Source: Companilactobacillus paralimentarius DSM 13238 = JCM 10415
Lineage (GTDB): Bacteria; Bacillota; Bacilli; Lactobacillales; Lactobacillaceae
Reading direction: 5' to 3'
DNA length: 34,770 nt
Assembly: GCF_001434985.1 (NCBI RefSeq)
Contig: NZ_AZES01000059.1
Location: 1-34,770 of the forward strand
Under the pieces are notes generated by a model that ran no database searches, was not told the DNA's origin, and was given only the letters and a program-made list of their open reading frames with translations. Within the stretch, counting starts at the first letter, position 1. Each line of letters starts with the position of its first letter. Shown here piece by piece: positions 9,362-17,151 of the stretch. The position numbers and the translations under genes are program-made.

Positions 9362-9883
9362 CTATTCTCGCCCCCTTTTCATAACTAAATCGTAGAAGGC
9401 TTGTGCATCAATCTGTTTATTTTGAGTGGCACTAGTCTCCTTGCCAAAATTAGTAGCAAAATCCTTTATTTCTCTAATTGTCGAATCAACTGATCTGTTT
9501 TGAGTTTGAATATCCTCAATCAACCCAACTGGTTGAACCATTGCTGATTTAACACGAGAATTTTCGAGATCGTCATATTGTGCTAGTAATGCTCCTCGGC
9601 ATAAATCATTAAACTCAAATGGGGTAAGCTTATAAAAATCGTCAATGTTAGTAATCCCTATTAATCTTCTTGCCTGAGATATTTGTTCATCTAAATCAAA
9701 CTTATTTACTTGTTCACTGCTGCTAGTCTTTCTTTGGCCATCTCCATGTTCTCTTTGAGTTGATCGATTTGAATTTGAGTCATTTCTTTTTCTTCGGTTT
9801 TTACCGATTTCAATTCCAAACTCTTGTTCATACCTTTGATCAAACGATCTCCGTATCTCATCCACTCGTTTATTTTCGCTTTT
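9362..9883 (-). CDS. tail assembly chaperone T extension (made by -1 frameshift)
   Basis: This frame overlaps the G gene and is displaced by -1. It has no convincing start: the first possible codon (GTG at 9865) has no ribosome site, and there is no ATG before the tape measure-proximal half. The natural-looking protein (from about FDLDEQISQARRL onward, with FYKLTPFEFNDL) matches a T-type domain. As in phage lambda gpGT, it is most likely made only as a G-T fusion. If shifting occurs at 9883-9889 the fusion would be about 270 residues. The stop TAG is followed at once by the tape measure ATG. Confidence 0.75.
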   Translation of the reverse strand, partial: KSENKRVDEIRRSFDQRYEQEFGIEIGKNRRKRNDSNSNRSTQREHGDGQRKTSSSEQVNKFDLDEQISQARRLIGITNIDDFYKLTPFEFNDLCRGALLAQYDDLENSRVKSAMVQPVGLIEDIQTQNRSVDSTIREIKDFATNFGKETSATQNKQIDAQAFYDLVMKRGRE

Positions 9884-10173
9884 AAAAAACCTGCGTTAAC
9901 TAGTCCTTTAATGATTTCGCTAGTAACTTCGTGGATATCGTCAAATCGACCATCTTCGCTTAATTGATCAACTAACTCATCTTCTTTAAGCAGATTTCCA
10001 GCAACAGCCTTAAAGAAAGTAATCACTGAATCCACATTGTCAGAAAATAAACCATCTAAAAATGAATTAAATTTATCAGCACGTTTATCCCTATCTTCAC
10101 CAGCAATATTCTTGTATAAAAGGTAATTAAAAGTAGGTGTAGCTGTTCCCTTTTTTGTCTCTAAAGTTAGCAT
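9706..10173 (-). CDS. tail assembly chaperone G (TAC_12-like)
   Basis: The 155-residue protein starts at ATG 10171-10173, behind TAGGAGAAATC; upstream in-frame codons lack a ribosome site. It is an acidic helical protein between tail tube and tape measure, where the G chaperone always lies. The stretch IIKGLVNAGFLKAKINEW (about residues 84-101) resembles the C-terminal part of TAC_12-type chaperones. It presumably coats the tape measure before tail-tube polymerisation. Its last 180 bases overlap the -1 frame of the T extension. Confidence 0.75.
   Translation of the reverse strand: MLTLETKKGTATPTFNYLLYKNIAGEDRDKRADKFNSFLDGLFSDNVDSVITFFKAVAGNLLKEDELVDQLSEDGRFDDIHEVTSEIIKGLVNAGFLKAKINEWMRYGDRLIKGMNKSLELKSVKTEEKEMTQIQIDQLKENMEMAKERLAAVNK
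9883..9889 (-). promoter_or_regulatory. candidate -1 frameshift heptamer T TTT TTA
   Basis: On the - strand, codons 95-97 of G read GGT TTT TTA, giving a textbook X XXY YYZ heptamer (UUUUUUA) in the correct phase. The -1 frame has a TAA nine bases upstream and is then open to 9362, so this is the only canonical heptamer in the usable overlap. A shift here would replace 58 residues of G. Because those residues look natural, a non-canonical site nearer the G stop (9706-9760) is the alternative. Confidence 0.5.
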
Positions 10174-10245
10174 TTTGATTTCTCCTAATAATTTAATTCC
10201 GACCAAACCACCGCTCAAGTGTGTGAGTATGCACTTAATTAGATA

Positions 10246-11028
10246 CTAAACAGTCGGCTTAGTATCCGAAGATGTTGATGATCCGATGCTTGAACTTGTG
10301 CTTGAGCTTGTATTTGAATTAGATGGATTAACTATTTTAGAAGCTCCAGGACCCGCGACATCTTCTCCAGTTGTTGTATCCTGAACTGTAATAGTTTCAT
10401 CATCGGCAGTATTATCAACTGTCTTCCCATTTTCTGTACCAATGTCACTTGGATGTGCCCAGTTGTAATACTTGTCTAAGTCATCAAGTACACCATCTTC
10501 AAAGTCAGATTCGTCCAATTCAAAAGCGTTCTCATCAGAATTAATTGCTCGTTCAACACCATTGACTTCAAATTGAAGATTGGATGTAACAATCCCACCT
10601 AATGCTTCTGTATTAGGTAAGTTTGGAACATATGATTGAGAAAATTGTGCTTGAACTTTACGATTTGGTTTTGTTCCATGAAGCGTATTTAAATCAACAC
10701 GCCATAAACCAATTAGTTCTCCCTTTTGCCAAGCAGCGTATAAATCCCAGTACAAATCTTTTCCGTTATTAGCGGGATCATCAAAAATAACATCGACTGT
10801 TCTTTGTTGGTTAATAGCACCAACACCTTTAGCAGTCCCACGTTTAGTAGCAGTTGATTGTACATTACGCGTATTAGTACCTGATGTAGCACCTTGCTGA
10901 CCTAAAATATGGGCCTTATTGGCTACTGGTTCATGCATGAAACGCTTGTAAAGATAAATAATTTTATCAGCGTCACGACCTTTGAAGGCCTTTTTGAATT
11001 TGTTTTCTGTTGCTGTATCATCAGCCAT
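10246..11028 (-). CDS. major tail (tube) protein, TP901-1 family
   Basis: At 260 residues, it contains DLYWDLYAAWQKGELIGLWRVD (split around residues 92-113), a hallmark of the TP901-1-type major tail protein, and lies between the tail terminator and the G/GT genes. The last ~30 residues are almost only Ser, Thr, Asn and Gly and probably flexible on the tail surface. It has a GAGGA ribosome site before ATG 11026-11028. A terminator hairpin lies immediately upstream (11057-11090), so this gene may be transcribed or processed separately. Confidence 0.88.
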   Translation of the reverse strand: MADDTATENKFKKAFKGRDADKIIYLYKRFMHEPVANKAHILGQQGATSGTNTRNVQSTATKRGTAKGVGAINQQRTVDVIFDDPANNGKDLYWDLYAAWQKGELIGLWRVDLNTLHGTKPNRKVQAQFSQSYVPNLPNTEALGGIVTSNLQFEVNGVERAINSDENAFELDESDFEDGVLDDLDKYYNWAHPSDIGTENGKTVDNTADDETITVQDTTTGEDVAGPGASKIVNPSNSNTSSSTSSSIGSSTSSDTKPTV

Positions 11029-11056
11029 TTTTATTCCTCTTTTCTAAATTTTGAGT

Positions 11057-11090
11057 AAAAAAATAGACATTCACTCTGAAATGAATGCCT
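11057..11090 (-). terminator. Rho-independent terminator before tail-tube gene
   Basis: On the - strand, AGGCATTCA and TGAATGTCT pair (9 bp with one G-U) around an 8-base loop and are followed by TATTTTTTT. The 5' arm overlaps the stop codon of the tail terminator gene. It points with late transcription and so would cut the late transcript just before the tail-tube gene unless antiterminated. Confidence 0.8.
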
Positions 11091-11496
11091 AAATAAATGA
11101 TCTTTCTGTTATGTTGTAATCTAAGGTAATTGTTACGTGTCTTAGTGATTGTGAAGTTGAATTATCAATAACTTCTATTTGTTTGAATCCTGTCGACTGG
11201 CAATAATAATTTGATAATTTTAAATATTTTAAATACTCACGAATGCTGAAACAGATATCCATCATTTGACCATGATCATTATCTTTAATATCAAAATAAT
11301 CTACATATAACGTATATGATGAACGCTGTTCATTTTTAACACGCTGACTATCTACTGTTGAGCCAGTTGAAACAATAATTTGAGGATAATTTGCATTATC
11401 GCTCTCATTTGAATCAAAAACTTGAACATCAGTAATAGCGTTGATAGTTCTAATAGCAGACGCGAGCATGTCTCTTTGTGGTGAAATTTTTATCAC
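11089..11496 (-). CDS. tail terminator / completion protein
   Basis: This 135-residue protein lies just upstream of the tail-tube gene, the usual place of the gpU-like tail terminator. It has the small alpha/beta make-up of that family, with a central run SSYTLYVDYFDIKD and a beta strand at the end (HVTITLDYNITERSFI). It would cap the tail tube and join it to the head-completion ring. The start ATG directly follows the preceding stop. The call rests mainly on size and position. Confidence 0.6.
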   Translation of the reverse strand: MIKISPQRDMLASAIRTINAITDVQVFDSNESDNANYPQIIVSTGSTVDSQRVKNEQRSSYTLYVDYFDIKDNDHGQMMDICFSIREYLKYLKLSNYYCQSTGFKQIEVIDNSTSQSLRHVTITLDYNITERSFI

Positions 11497-11976
11497 CTAC
11501 TTTATTGATTTTTTAATAATCTCATCAGAATACGTGTCTACATCAAGATCCATACCAGAATCATGCATAACATGCTGAGCCGGATAATTTCTATTCTTTA
11601 GGCCATTTTCAAACGCTTGGATATACTCATATCCTTCTTTTGATTCAGCATTAGCATATATATCAGAGGTCATGCCATCTTTGGAAGGATGCTTTGCAAC
11701 AGACTTCCATAAGTTACCATGTCCAACATACCCAGACTTTGAGTGATATTCACGTTCCTTGATTAACTTTTGTGCTCCATCAACCTCATCGTTAGCAATC
11801 TTATCAACGGCCTTTGGAACGTTAACTTTGAGTCGTGCTTTATCTTGAAGCACAAGCTCTGCCAAGTCAGAATTTCCAGATTGCTTCAGTGATCTAGCCA
11901 TAGCCATTAGTGGATCGCTAAAATTATCCTTAGCTTGAACCCTGACTACTGGTACGTGTTCGTTATTCCAACTCAT
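11497..11976 (-). CDS. HK97 gp10-like neck/tail completion protein
   Basis: The protein has 159 residues. The order of genes (connector, stopper, this, tail terminator) and the sequence style, with an N-terminal helix, a basic centre (KLIKEREYHSKSGYVGHGNLWKS, about residues 70-92) and the segment EYIQAFENGLKNRNYPAQHV, fit the HK97-gp10/Minor_capsid_2-type protein found between stopper and tail terminator. It overlaps the upstream gene by four bases (ATGA). Confidence 0.6.
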   Translation of the reverse strand: MSWNNEHVPVVRVQAKDNFSDPLMAMARSLKQSGNSDLAELVLQDKARLKVNVPKAVDKIANDEVDGAQKLIKEREYHSKSGYVGHGNLWKSVAKHPSKDGMTSDIYANAESKEGYEYIQAFENGLKNRNYPAQHVMHDSGMDLDVDTYSDEIIKKSIK

Positions 11977-12299
11977 GATTTCACCACCGTTCCAACAGCA
12001 TAAATAGTTGTTCGATTTCTATGAGTTCTCAATTGCTTAACGGCATACTTAGGGGATTGTTGCTTTTCGTCGTATTCACCCTCAAAAGCGACATAGTCAG
12101 CCGTTTCAGGACAGTTTAATCTAATTACCCATGACTTATCATATTGCTTACCAATTACGTTAATTTGCTCCTGAGAACCATTCAAGGAAGTAATTCTTGC
12201 ACCATAATACTTAGTAGCAATTAATGGCTTCACGTGATTTAAAGGGTCACTATTCTTCTGATTATTTGATTTAATTAAATAAATAGTAGATCTAATCAA
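11973..12299 (-). CDS. head closure (stopper) protein
   Basis: The 108-residue beta-rich protein lies between connector and gp10-like gene, the position of the head-completion stopper that closes the portal channel. There is no internal Met; the only reasonable start is TTG at 12297-12299, which overlaps the end of the connector gene by eight bases. Its charged C-terminal half (VKQLRTHRNRTTIY) is consistent with lining the DNA channel. Function is inferred from position and size. Confidence 0.55.
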   Translation of the reverse strand: MIRSTIYLIKSNNQKNSDPLNHVKPLIATKYYGARITSLNGSQEQINVIGKQYDKSWVIRLNCPETADYVAFEGEYDEKQQSPKYAVKQLRTHRNRTTIYAVGTVVKS

Positions 12300-12657
12300 A
12301 CGTCATCACACTCCCACGATGGTCATTTTCTTCGAGCCCATCTTTGTATTGATTAAGTAAATCAAAGTACGGTGACAAATCAGTATCAGAGAATGTCAGT
12401 GACATTCCTTCTTCTGAAATCGACTTAGTACCTTCATAATTCTCTTTAGTTACTGCATTTTGAGTAACCTTTTGAACTATGACAGTGAGCTTAGAATCAA
12501 TATCATCAATATCCAGATACAACTTAATTTCATCAATTGCATTTTCAATATAGATTTTAATTCTTGGAATACGTGGATCATCATTTTGTATGCCATTGAT
12601 AACTTCGATATTAGATAATACCGTATCGATGACAGTGATATCTTGAGTTTCGCTCAT
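12292..12657 (-). CDS. head-tail connector (adaptor) protein
   Basis: A 121-residue acidic helical protein directly after the capsid gene, as expected for the gp6/gp15-type adaptor ring that binds the portal. The segment RIPRIKIYIENAIDEIKLYL resembles the first helices of phage connector proteins. The start ATG follows a weak GGGGTGATTTC ribosome site 12 bases after the capsid stop. It is translationally coupled to the stopper gene through the eight-base overlap. Confidence 0.6.
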   Translation of the reverse strand: MSETQDITVIDTVLSNIEVINGIQNDDPRIPRIKIYIENAIDEIKLYLDIDDIDSKLTVIVQKVTQNAVTKENYEGTKSISEEGMSLTFSDTDLSPYFDLLNQYKDGLEENDHRGSVMTFD

Positions 12658-12669
12658 GAAATCACCCCA

Positions 12670-13728
12670 TTACTTACCTGATGTTGAACTTGATGTGGAA
12701 CTTGCTGCAGCCTTCTTAGCTTTGGTATTGATGTTAGTTACAACATATTTTTGATCAATCTTGAACTTGTACGCAACAACACCGATATTACGTGGGTCAG
12801 TTACCACCTTGTAATAAGGCACGGTGGCATTTTCTAATGTATTCACTGTTAGTCCAACATAAGATTGAGTAATATCGTATCCTAAACCATTCGGATGCAT
12901 TGAAACAATACGACGATTAATCAATGCTGACTGTCCACCTTTTCCAAGTGCGTCACGTGTTACTTCAACCGCATTTTGACTAGCTGGTGCAGTTGAATAG
13001 CGCAATGCACCGTCCGTCATTGCATACATAATTGTTGTGCCATCTGCAGCTAGTGGAATGTCATCATCTTCAACAATCGGAATACCATTGTAGGTTGTCA
13101 ATGGAGTTCCACCTTGTGATGGTTGAATATCGGCAATTAAGTTTTGTTCACGCATTGCATATACAGTAGCTGAATTGACTACCAATCTTGTTAGTGTTGG
13201 AGTAGCAACATCACCCATTCTAGATAGAGCAGCTAAGTAGTTGCCGGCTGATAAGTCTTGAACAGTATCAAAGCCGAATGACTTACTTTCTTTTAAATCA
13301 TCTAATAGATACATGTTTTTGAGCATTGCAAGAAGTAATCGTTGATCTTGTCGTTGCCAGTAATTTGAGAATTTAGATGTGACACGTCCTTCGACATTTG
13401 CACCTGATACTTGTTGAGAAAAGTCTGTTTCACCAAATGCTTTGGCTTGGTAAAATTTGACGGCATTATGTTCGTCACTAGTGATACCTTCAACAGTAAT
13501 ATCGTCAGTATCATTCCAGTCTTGAGGTTCACCACTTAAATCATTCAAAACCGGAATATTCATCAATCGACCGGGATCTTGCAAATGTGCGCCCATCACA
13601 TCATCGGCGGTAACCGCACCAGATGTTAAAAGACGATTAGTTTTAGTAGAGTCGTTAGTAATGTATTGTGCCCATAATTCAGGAATAACCAATTGTCCTA
13701 AAAATGTTGAGCCAGTAAATTGTGGCAT
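12670..13728 (-). CDS. major capsid protein, HK97 fold
   Basis: This 352-residue protein follows the scaffold gene and has the features of a coat protein of the scaffold-dependent (no protease) kind: N-terminal LGQLVIPELWAQYI, an AKAFGETDFSQQVSG E-loop-like segment, a GIPIVEDDDIP segment and VVAYKFKIDQKYVVTN near the end. The C-terminus is a short Ala/Ser/Thr/Lys tail (KKAAASSTSSSTSGK) similar in composition to that of the tail-tube protein. The ribosome site is AGGAAGAAGGAAA. Confidence 0.85.
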   Translation of the reverse strand: MPQFTGSTFLGQLVIPELWAQYITNDSTKTNRLLTSGAVTADDVMGAHLQDPGRLMNIPVLNDLSGEPQDWNDTDDITVEGITSDEHNAVKFYQAKAFGETDFSQQVSGANVEGRVTSKFSNYWQRQDQRLLLAMLKNMYLLDDLKESKSFGFDTVQDLSAGNYLAALSRMGDVATPTLTRLVVNSATVYAMREQNLIADIQPSQGGTPLTTYNGIPIVEDDDIPLAADGTTIMYAMTDGALRYSTAPASQNAVEVTRDALGKGGQSALINRRIVSMHPNGLGYDITQSYVGLTVNTLENATVPYYKVVTDPRNIGVVAYKFKIDQKYVVTNINTKAKKAAASSTSSSTSGK

Positions 13729-13744
13729 TGAAATTTCCTTCTTC

Positions 13745-14365
13745 CTATTCGTTTAAATAATCTTTCTTAATTAGATCGGGATTTTCCATATAAACCTTTG
13801 TAAGTTCTTCAAGGCTCATATCTTTTAAATCCTTATCAAGTGTCACTGTCGCTTTACCTGTGGCAGTTTGAGGTGTACTTTTGCCCTTTAGACGTTTCTC
13901 AACACTTTCTTGCACAGCGTTATCAAATATTGTTTTCACATTATCAAGGTTTTGTTGAGTTTCTTCATCGTTTGACCCAACAAACAACTTTGCAAATGAT
14001 TGTGGTAGTTCCTTATCAGCAGCAATCTTATAGGCCGACTCAATCAAGGTACGATGTTCGTTTTCTGCTTGTAATTCTTCGAGTTTCTTCTTCAAGTCAG
14101 CAGTTTCAGCATCGGCTTTTTCTTTTTCAGTCATATTGGCTTCAGCATCGTGTTTTGCAATAGCTTCTTTAATCATATCTGGAATATTGGCTACTTGGCC
14201 TTGTAAATCCTTGATGGTTTCATCAGCTTTGGCCTTTTCTTTTGCCTTGGATTGACTGATAAGTTGATTAACCTTTTCTTGCTGCTTATCATCAAACTTC
14301 ACTTCTACTTCAGTAGATTCATTTGTATCTTGTTGTTCGTTAGAGCCATTATTAATTTCTGGCAT
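13745..14365 (-). CDS. capsid scaffold protein (DUF4355-like)
   Basis: The 206-residue protein is highly acidic and helical with a long coiled coil (about 25-115, including ADAETADLKKKLEELQAENEH) and sits between the minor head protein and the capsid gene. This is the composition and place of the DUF4355 scaffold that templates procapsid assembly and is then expelled. No protease motif is present. The start at 14363-14365 has GGGAGGATAACTC, and that ribosome site is part of the downstream copy of a tandem RNA hairpin repeat (14373-14424). Confidence 0.8.
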   Translation of the reverse strand: MPEINNGSNEQQDTNESTEVEVKFDDKQQEKVNQLISQSKAKEKAKADETIKDLQGQVANIPDMIKEAIAKHDAEANMTEKEKADAETADLKKKLEELQAENEHRTLIESAYKIAADKELPQSFAKLFVGSNDEETQQNLDNVKTIFDNAVQESVEKRLKGKSTPQTATGKATVTLDKDLKDMSLEELTKVYMENPDLIKKDYLNE

Positions 14366-14372
14366 TGAGTTA

Positions 14373-14424
14373 TCCTCCCGTTTTAAGCCTGTCGGCTATT
14401 TTCCCGTTTAGAGTCCGTCGACTA
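14373..14424 (-). repeat. tandem 26-bp hairpin repeat in scaffold leader, with covariation
   Basis: Two adjacent 26-base units (14399-14424 and 14373-14398, read on -) share TAG-Y-CGAC-R-G-R-CT...ACGGGA. Each forms a 4-bp hairpin: AGTC/GACT in the first and AGCC/GGCT in the second, so the T-A pair has become C-G. The trailing ACGGGA becomes ACGGGAGGA in the second unit, which is the scaffold Shine-Dalgarno. A more degenerate third unit may lie upstream (14425-14447). This looks like a conserved RNA element controlling translation or stability of the scaffold-capsid message. Confidence 0.6.
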
Positions 14425-14466
14425 TATCCGTGGCTCTTTAATGCCTAGCACACGTTTGAAGGCAAT

Positions 14467-14490
14467 AAAAAGATGACTATTAAAGTCGTC
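14467..14490 (-). terminator. Rho-independent terminator before scaffold gene
   Basis: On the - strand, GACGACT pairs with AGTCATC (7 bp, one G-U) around TTAAT and is followed by TTTTTATT. It overlaps the stop codon of the minor head gene and precedes the scaffold leader. Like the one at 11057-11090, it points along the late operon. Confidence 0.75.
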
Positions 14491-15461
14491 TATAAATCAT
14501 TTAATTCATCCGCAACATCATGATCACTTTTATCCCAATCATCGTCATCATTAACTTCGATAACTGTGCATTGACAATTTGGGTGCATCAAAGGGAAATT
14601 AACACCTTCTTCAGCGTCATCGACGTTGTAAATGTTGCCATCTAAATCAGAACAGTCAGCACATGTTGTTGGCGATTCAAGAGAAATATATTTATATTTT
14701 TTAACATTTGTTGATATAAAATCTTGTAATCTAGTTCTATTCATAGCTTGAGCAGTGGCAGTTCTGATCATGCCTGCCGCACGTCCCATTTGGCCATTGG
14801 AGGAAGTATCTCCGCCAGTAAGAATGTCCTTAATATCTTTAGTCCAATTTAGAGAATCCTTAGGACTCTTAGCAGCCTTTTCAGCCACTTCACGAACCTT
14901 TCTTAATGTCTGCATGGTTTGTTTATTAACTGAAGAAAACATGCCAGAATCCACATGACTATCTAATACAGCGTTTTTAGTAGACTTATAAAGAATTGCA
15001 TCAACGTTTTTACTTTGCTCGGCAATATGCTGATGATTCTTGATCACGTTCTTCGCCTGTGTATATGTTGGCGCATTGACAACATTAGGAATATTCTCGG
15101 TGGCAAGGCCTAAATGAATCTTCTGTGCCATTGACTGTCTGACAATATCTTGAGTAATTTTGGCCATTAGCATGTCACCATTAGACTTCAATTTATTATC
15201 ACCAAATGCCATCTTGATAAGATTCTGATCATCAGAACTGGCATTATAAAATGTATCTTTCAAATTAGCTAGAAAATCGGCTATCTCAGTAGGATTAGCT
15301 TTAGCTGACCATGCTTTATTAGCGCCAATAAAAGCATCAACATCACTGATAACTTTTGATTGAGTATCTCGATACATTGATTCGATTTCTTTAACACGTT
15401 CATCTTGTTTTCCGTAAATCTTTTGAGCAATACTAATCGCTTGGCTTTTCGTTAGTTTCAT
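14490..15461 (-). CDS. minor head protein, Mu F / SPP1 gp7-like
   Basis: The 323-residue protein has a helical N-terminal part and ends in the Mu F-like head morphogenesis signature: AMNRTRLQDF, then CADC (a Cys pair near residue 268-271), FPLMHPNCQCTV with His and two Cys. These are the usual metal-binding residues. SPP1 gp7-type proteins enter procapsids with the portal and help DNA ejection. The gene start lies inside the end of the portal gene (29-base overlap), and a terminator follows. Confidence 0.82.
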   Translation of the reverse strand: MKLTKSQAISIAQKIYGKQDERVKEIESMYRDTQSKVISDVDAFIGANKAWSAKANPTEIADFLANLKDTFYNASSDDQNLIKMAFGDNKLKSNGDMLMAKITQDIVRQSMAQKIHLGLATENIPNVVNAPTYTQAKNVIKNHQHIAEQSKNVDAILYKSTKNAVLDSHVDSGMFSSVNKQTMQTLRKVREVAEKAAKSPKDSLNWTKDIKDILTGGDTSSNGQMGRAAGMIRTATAQAMNRTRLQDFISTNVKKYKYISLESPTTCADCSDLDGNIYNVDDAEEGVNFPLMHPNCQCTVIEVNDDDDWDKSDHDVADELNDL

Positions 15462-17133
15462 TATCAGTTACCTCATCAGGATTAGAATTGTCGGTGTTAT
15501 CACCATTATCATCTTGAGGTTCATCAGGCTTTCTAGGAAATACGTTATTAAACGGATTGTTATTCTTATCATTTTCATCTTGTTCGTCAATACGCTGTTG
15601 TTCGGCATCATTACTGACACCAGTGATAGGTTCAATTTGCTCACGAATAGTCTGATCTGATACCTTGCCAGTATTAACCAAAGCAGTAACAGTCTGCATA
15701 ATCTCCGTATTATTCTTTGGCATGTTAGGAGTATAGATAGGATTGATATTCTCAATCATTTCAGCATTCTTGATACTTCCCAAGGCTTGCCAATAATTTC
15801 CAAGCAATCGTAAACGTCTCATTAATCCGCGCGTATAAAGTGATTCCTGGTTAGAACGTTCTTGATCATTGCCCCATAATTTATAAGACATAGCAACGCC
15901 CGACGCATTAGATGCAAAATTAGCATCGCTTGTATCAGGCGTATTCGTGTCCTTGTGGATTTCCATATTCAGAGCATCGATATAAAGCTTCCAGCCGGCT
16001 GAATTCAATTCTTTAGTTAGATATGATGCAGTTGGTTGAATGACTTGACCATTATCATTGATGCCATTCTTAACTAATGCTGGTTTCAACCAAATCTTAC
16101 TTTGATGAGTATTGATTTCAGGCGTCTTTCTATAAATGATATTGCCGTCTTTATCGGTCAATGGTTGCCCATCAGCGCCGACCCACGGAGTTTTAGGAAC
16201 ATCAATATCGCCGGTCAACATAAGCATGGCGTTACTGAAGTCTTCTTGTGAGTTTGCCATTTCAGACTTGCTCTTGTCGATTGAGTCAATAGTATCTAGC
16301 TTGTATTCCCAATCTCCCATCCGTTCATCGTTGTTGATATACTCAGTGATTGGAACGGACCCAAAGCCATGTTCTTCTTCTTTTGATAATATCAATTGAC
16401 CATCAAAACTAGATGTTGGTTTATAAATAAAAATATGAGTATCAGTATAAATAACTGTGTACCAATAGTCTTGCTCGTTGAAGTTAACATTGTAATAGTA
16501 AACCCCAAATAGTGAATGCTGCTCCATCGACGAATCATAAACCACAAAAGCATTAGCAGGGTTCACGGGACGTAACGCAACTTCATTGGTATTCTCACGT
16601 ACATACAACAACTCGTAAGCACGTCCCATGATAGACAGGTTTTTACCCATTATTTTTTCATGGTAGGATTCATCATTCTTGGAATTGAACTCATTGATTA
16701 AATCTTTGAGATTATCTTCGTCAGTTTCAGATGTTTCAGAATCATCATTATACTGAAATTTAATATCGTTACCGAATCTATAACCGGTTTTAATTGCAGT
16801 AATAAAATGAGCAAAACCACTTGCAATACGATTATCAGCACGGTTCTCTGCTTTCTCACTATCCCAATAATGAATGTCATTGTCACCGATATAGTATCGA
16901 TAGAGAGTTAACAATCGTGGAACTTGTAGTGCTTGATGTTTCTCAATGAACTTAGTTGCTAAGTCTCCCAATTTAATTGGATCATCCTTGATAACATCAA
17001 ATAATTCTTCTGGCATTTTATATTGCTTGTTGCTATCCAGTGAGAAACGTCTGCCACTCAACATGTGAATTGAACGTCTATTTGGATATGGCAAACTTGA
17101 ATAATATGCCATCTGATTATCTTCAATTGCCAT
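15433..17133 (-). CDS. portal protein, SPP1 gp6-like
   Basis: The 566-residue protein follows the large terminase gene and has the SPP1-type portal features: HYWDSEKAENRADNRIASGFAHFIT and later KTGYRFGNDIKFQY near residues 80-130, GRAYELLYVRE, and SGVAMSYKLWGND in the second half. The last ~60 residues are very rich in Asp, Asn and Glu and probably disordered. It forms the dodecameric DNA channel at one capsid vertex. ATG 17131-17133 is preceded by GAAAGGAGAGTG. Confidence 0.88.
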   Translation of the reverse strand: MAIEDNQMAYYSSLPYPNRRSIHMLSGRRFSLDSNKQYKMPEELFDVIKDDPIKLGDLATKFIEKHQALQVPRLLTLYRYYIGDNDIHYWDSEKAENRADNRIASGFAHFITAIKTGYRFGNDIKFQYNDDSETSETDEDNLKDLINEFNSKNDESYHEKIMGKNLSIMGRAYELLYVRENTNEVALRPVNPANAFVVYDSSMEQHSLFGVYYYNVNFNEQDYWYTVIYTDTHIFIYKPTSSFDGQLILSKEEEHGFGSVPITEYINNDERMGDWEYKLDTIDSIDKSKSEMANSQEDFSNAMLMLTGDIDVPKTPWVGADGQPLTDKDGNIIYRKTPEINTHQSKIWLKPALVKNGINDNGQVIQPTASYLTKELNSAGWKLYIDALNMEIHKDTNTPDTSDANFASNASGVAMSYKLWGNDQERSNQESLYTRGLMRRLRLLGNYWQALGSIKNAEMIENINPIYTPNMPKNNTEIMQTVTALVNTGKVSDQTIREQIEPITGVSNDAEQQRIDEQDENDKNNNPFNNVFPRKPDEPQDDNGDNTDNSNPDEVTDNETNEKPSD

Positions 17134-17151
17134 TGGATCACTCTCCTTTCT

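Noticed and set aside
15468-15755. 95-codon - strand frame within the portal gene
   Set aside because: It is a shifted frame of the Asn/Asp-rich portal tail, rich in Ile/Leu/Arg, without a ribosome site.
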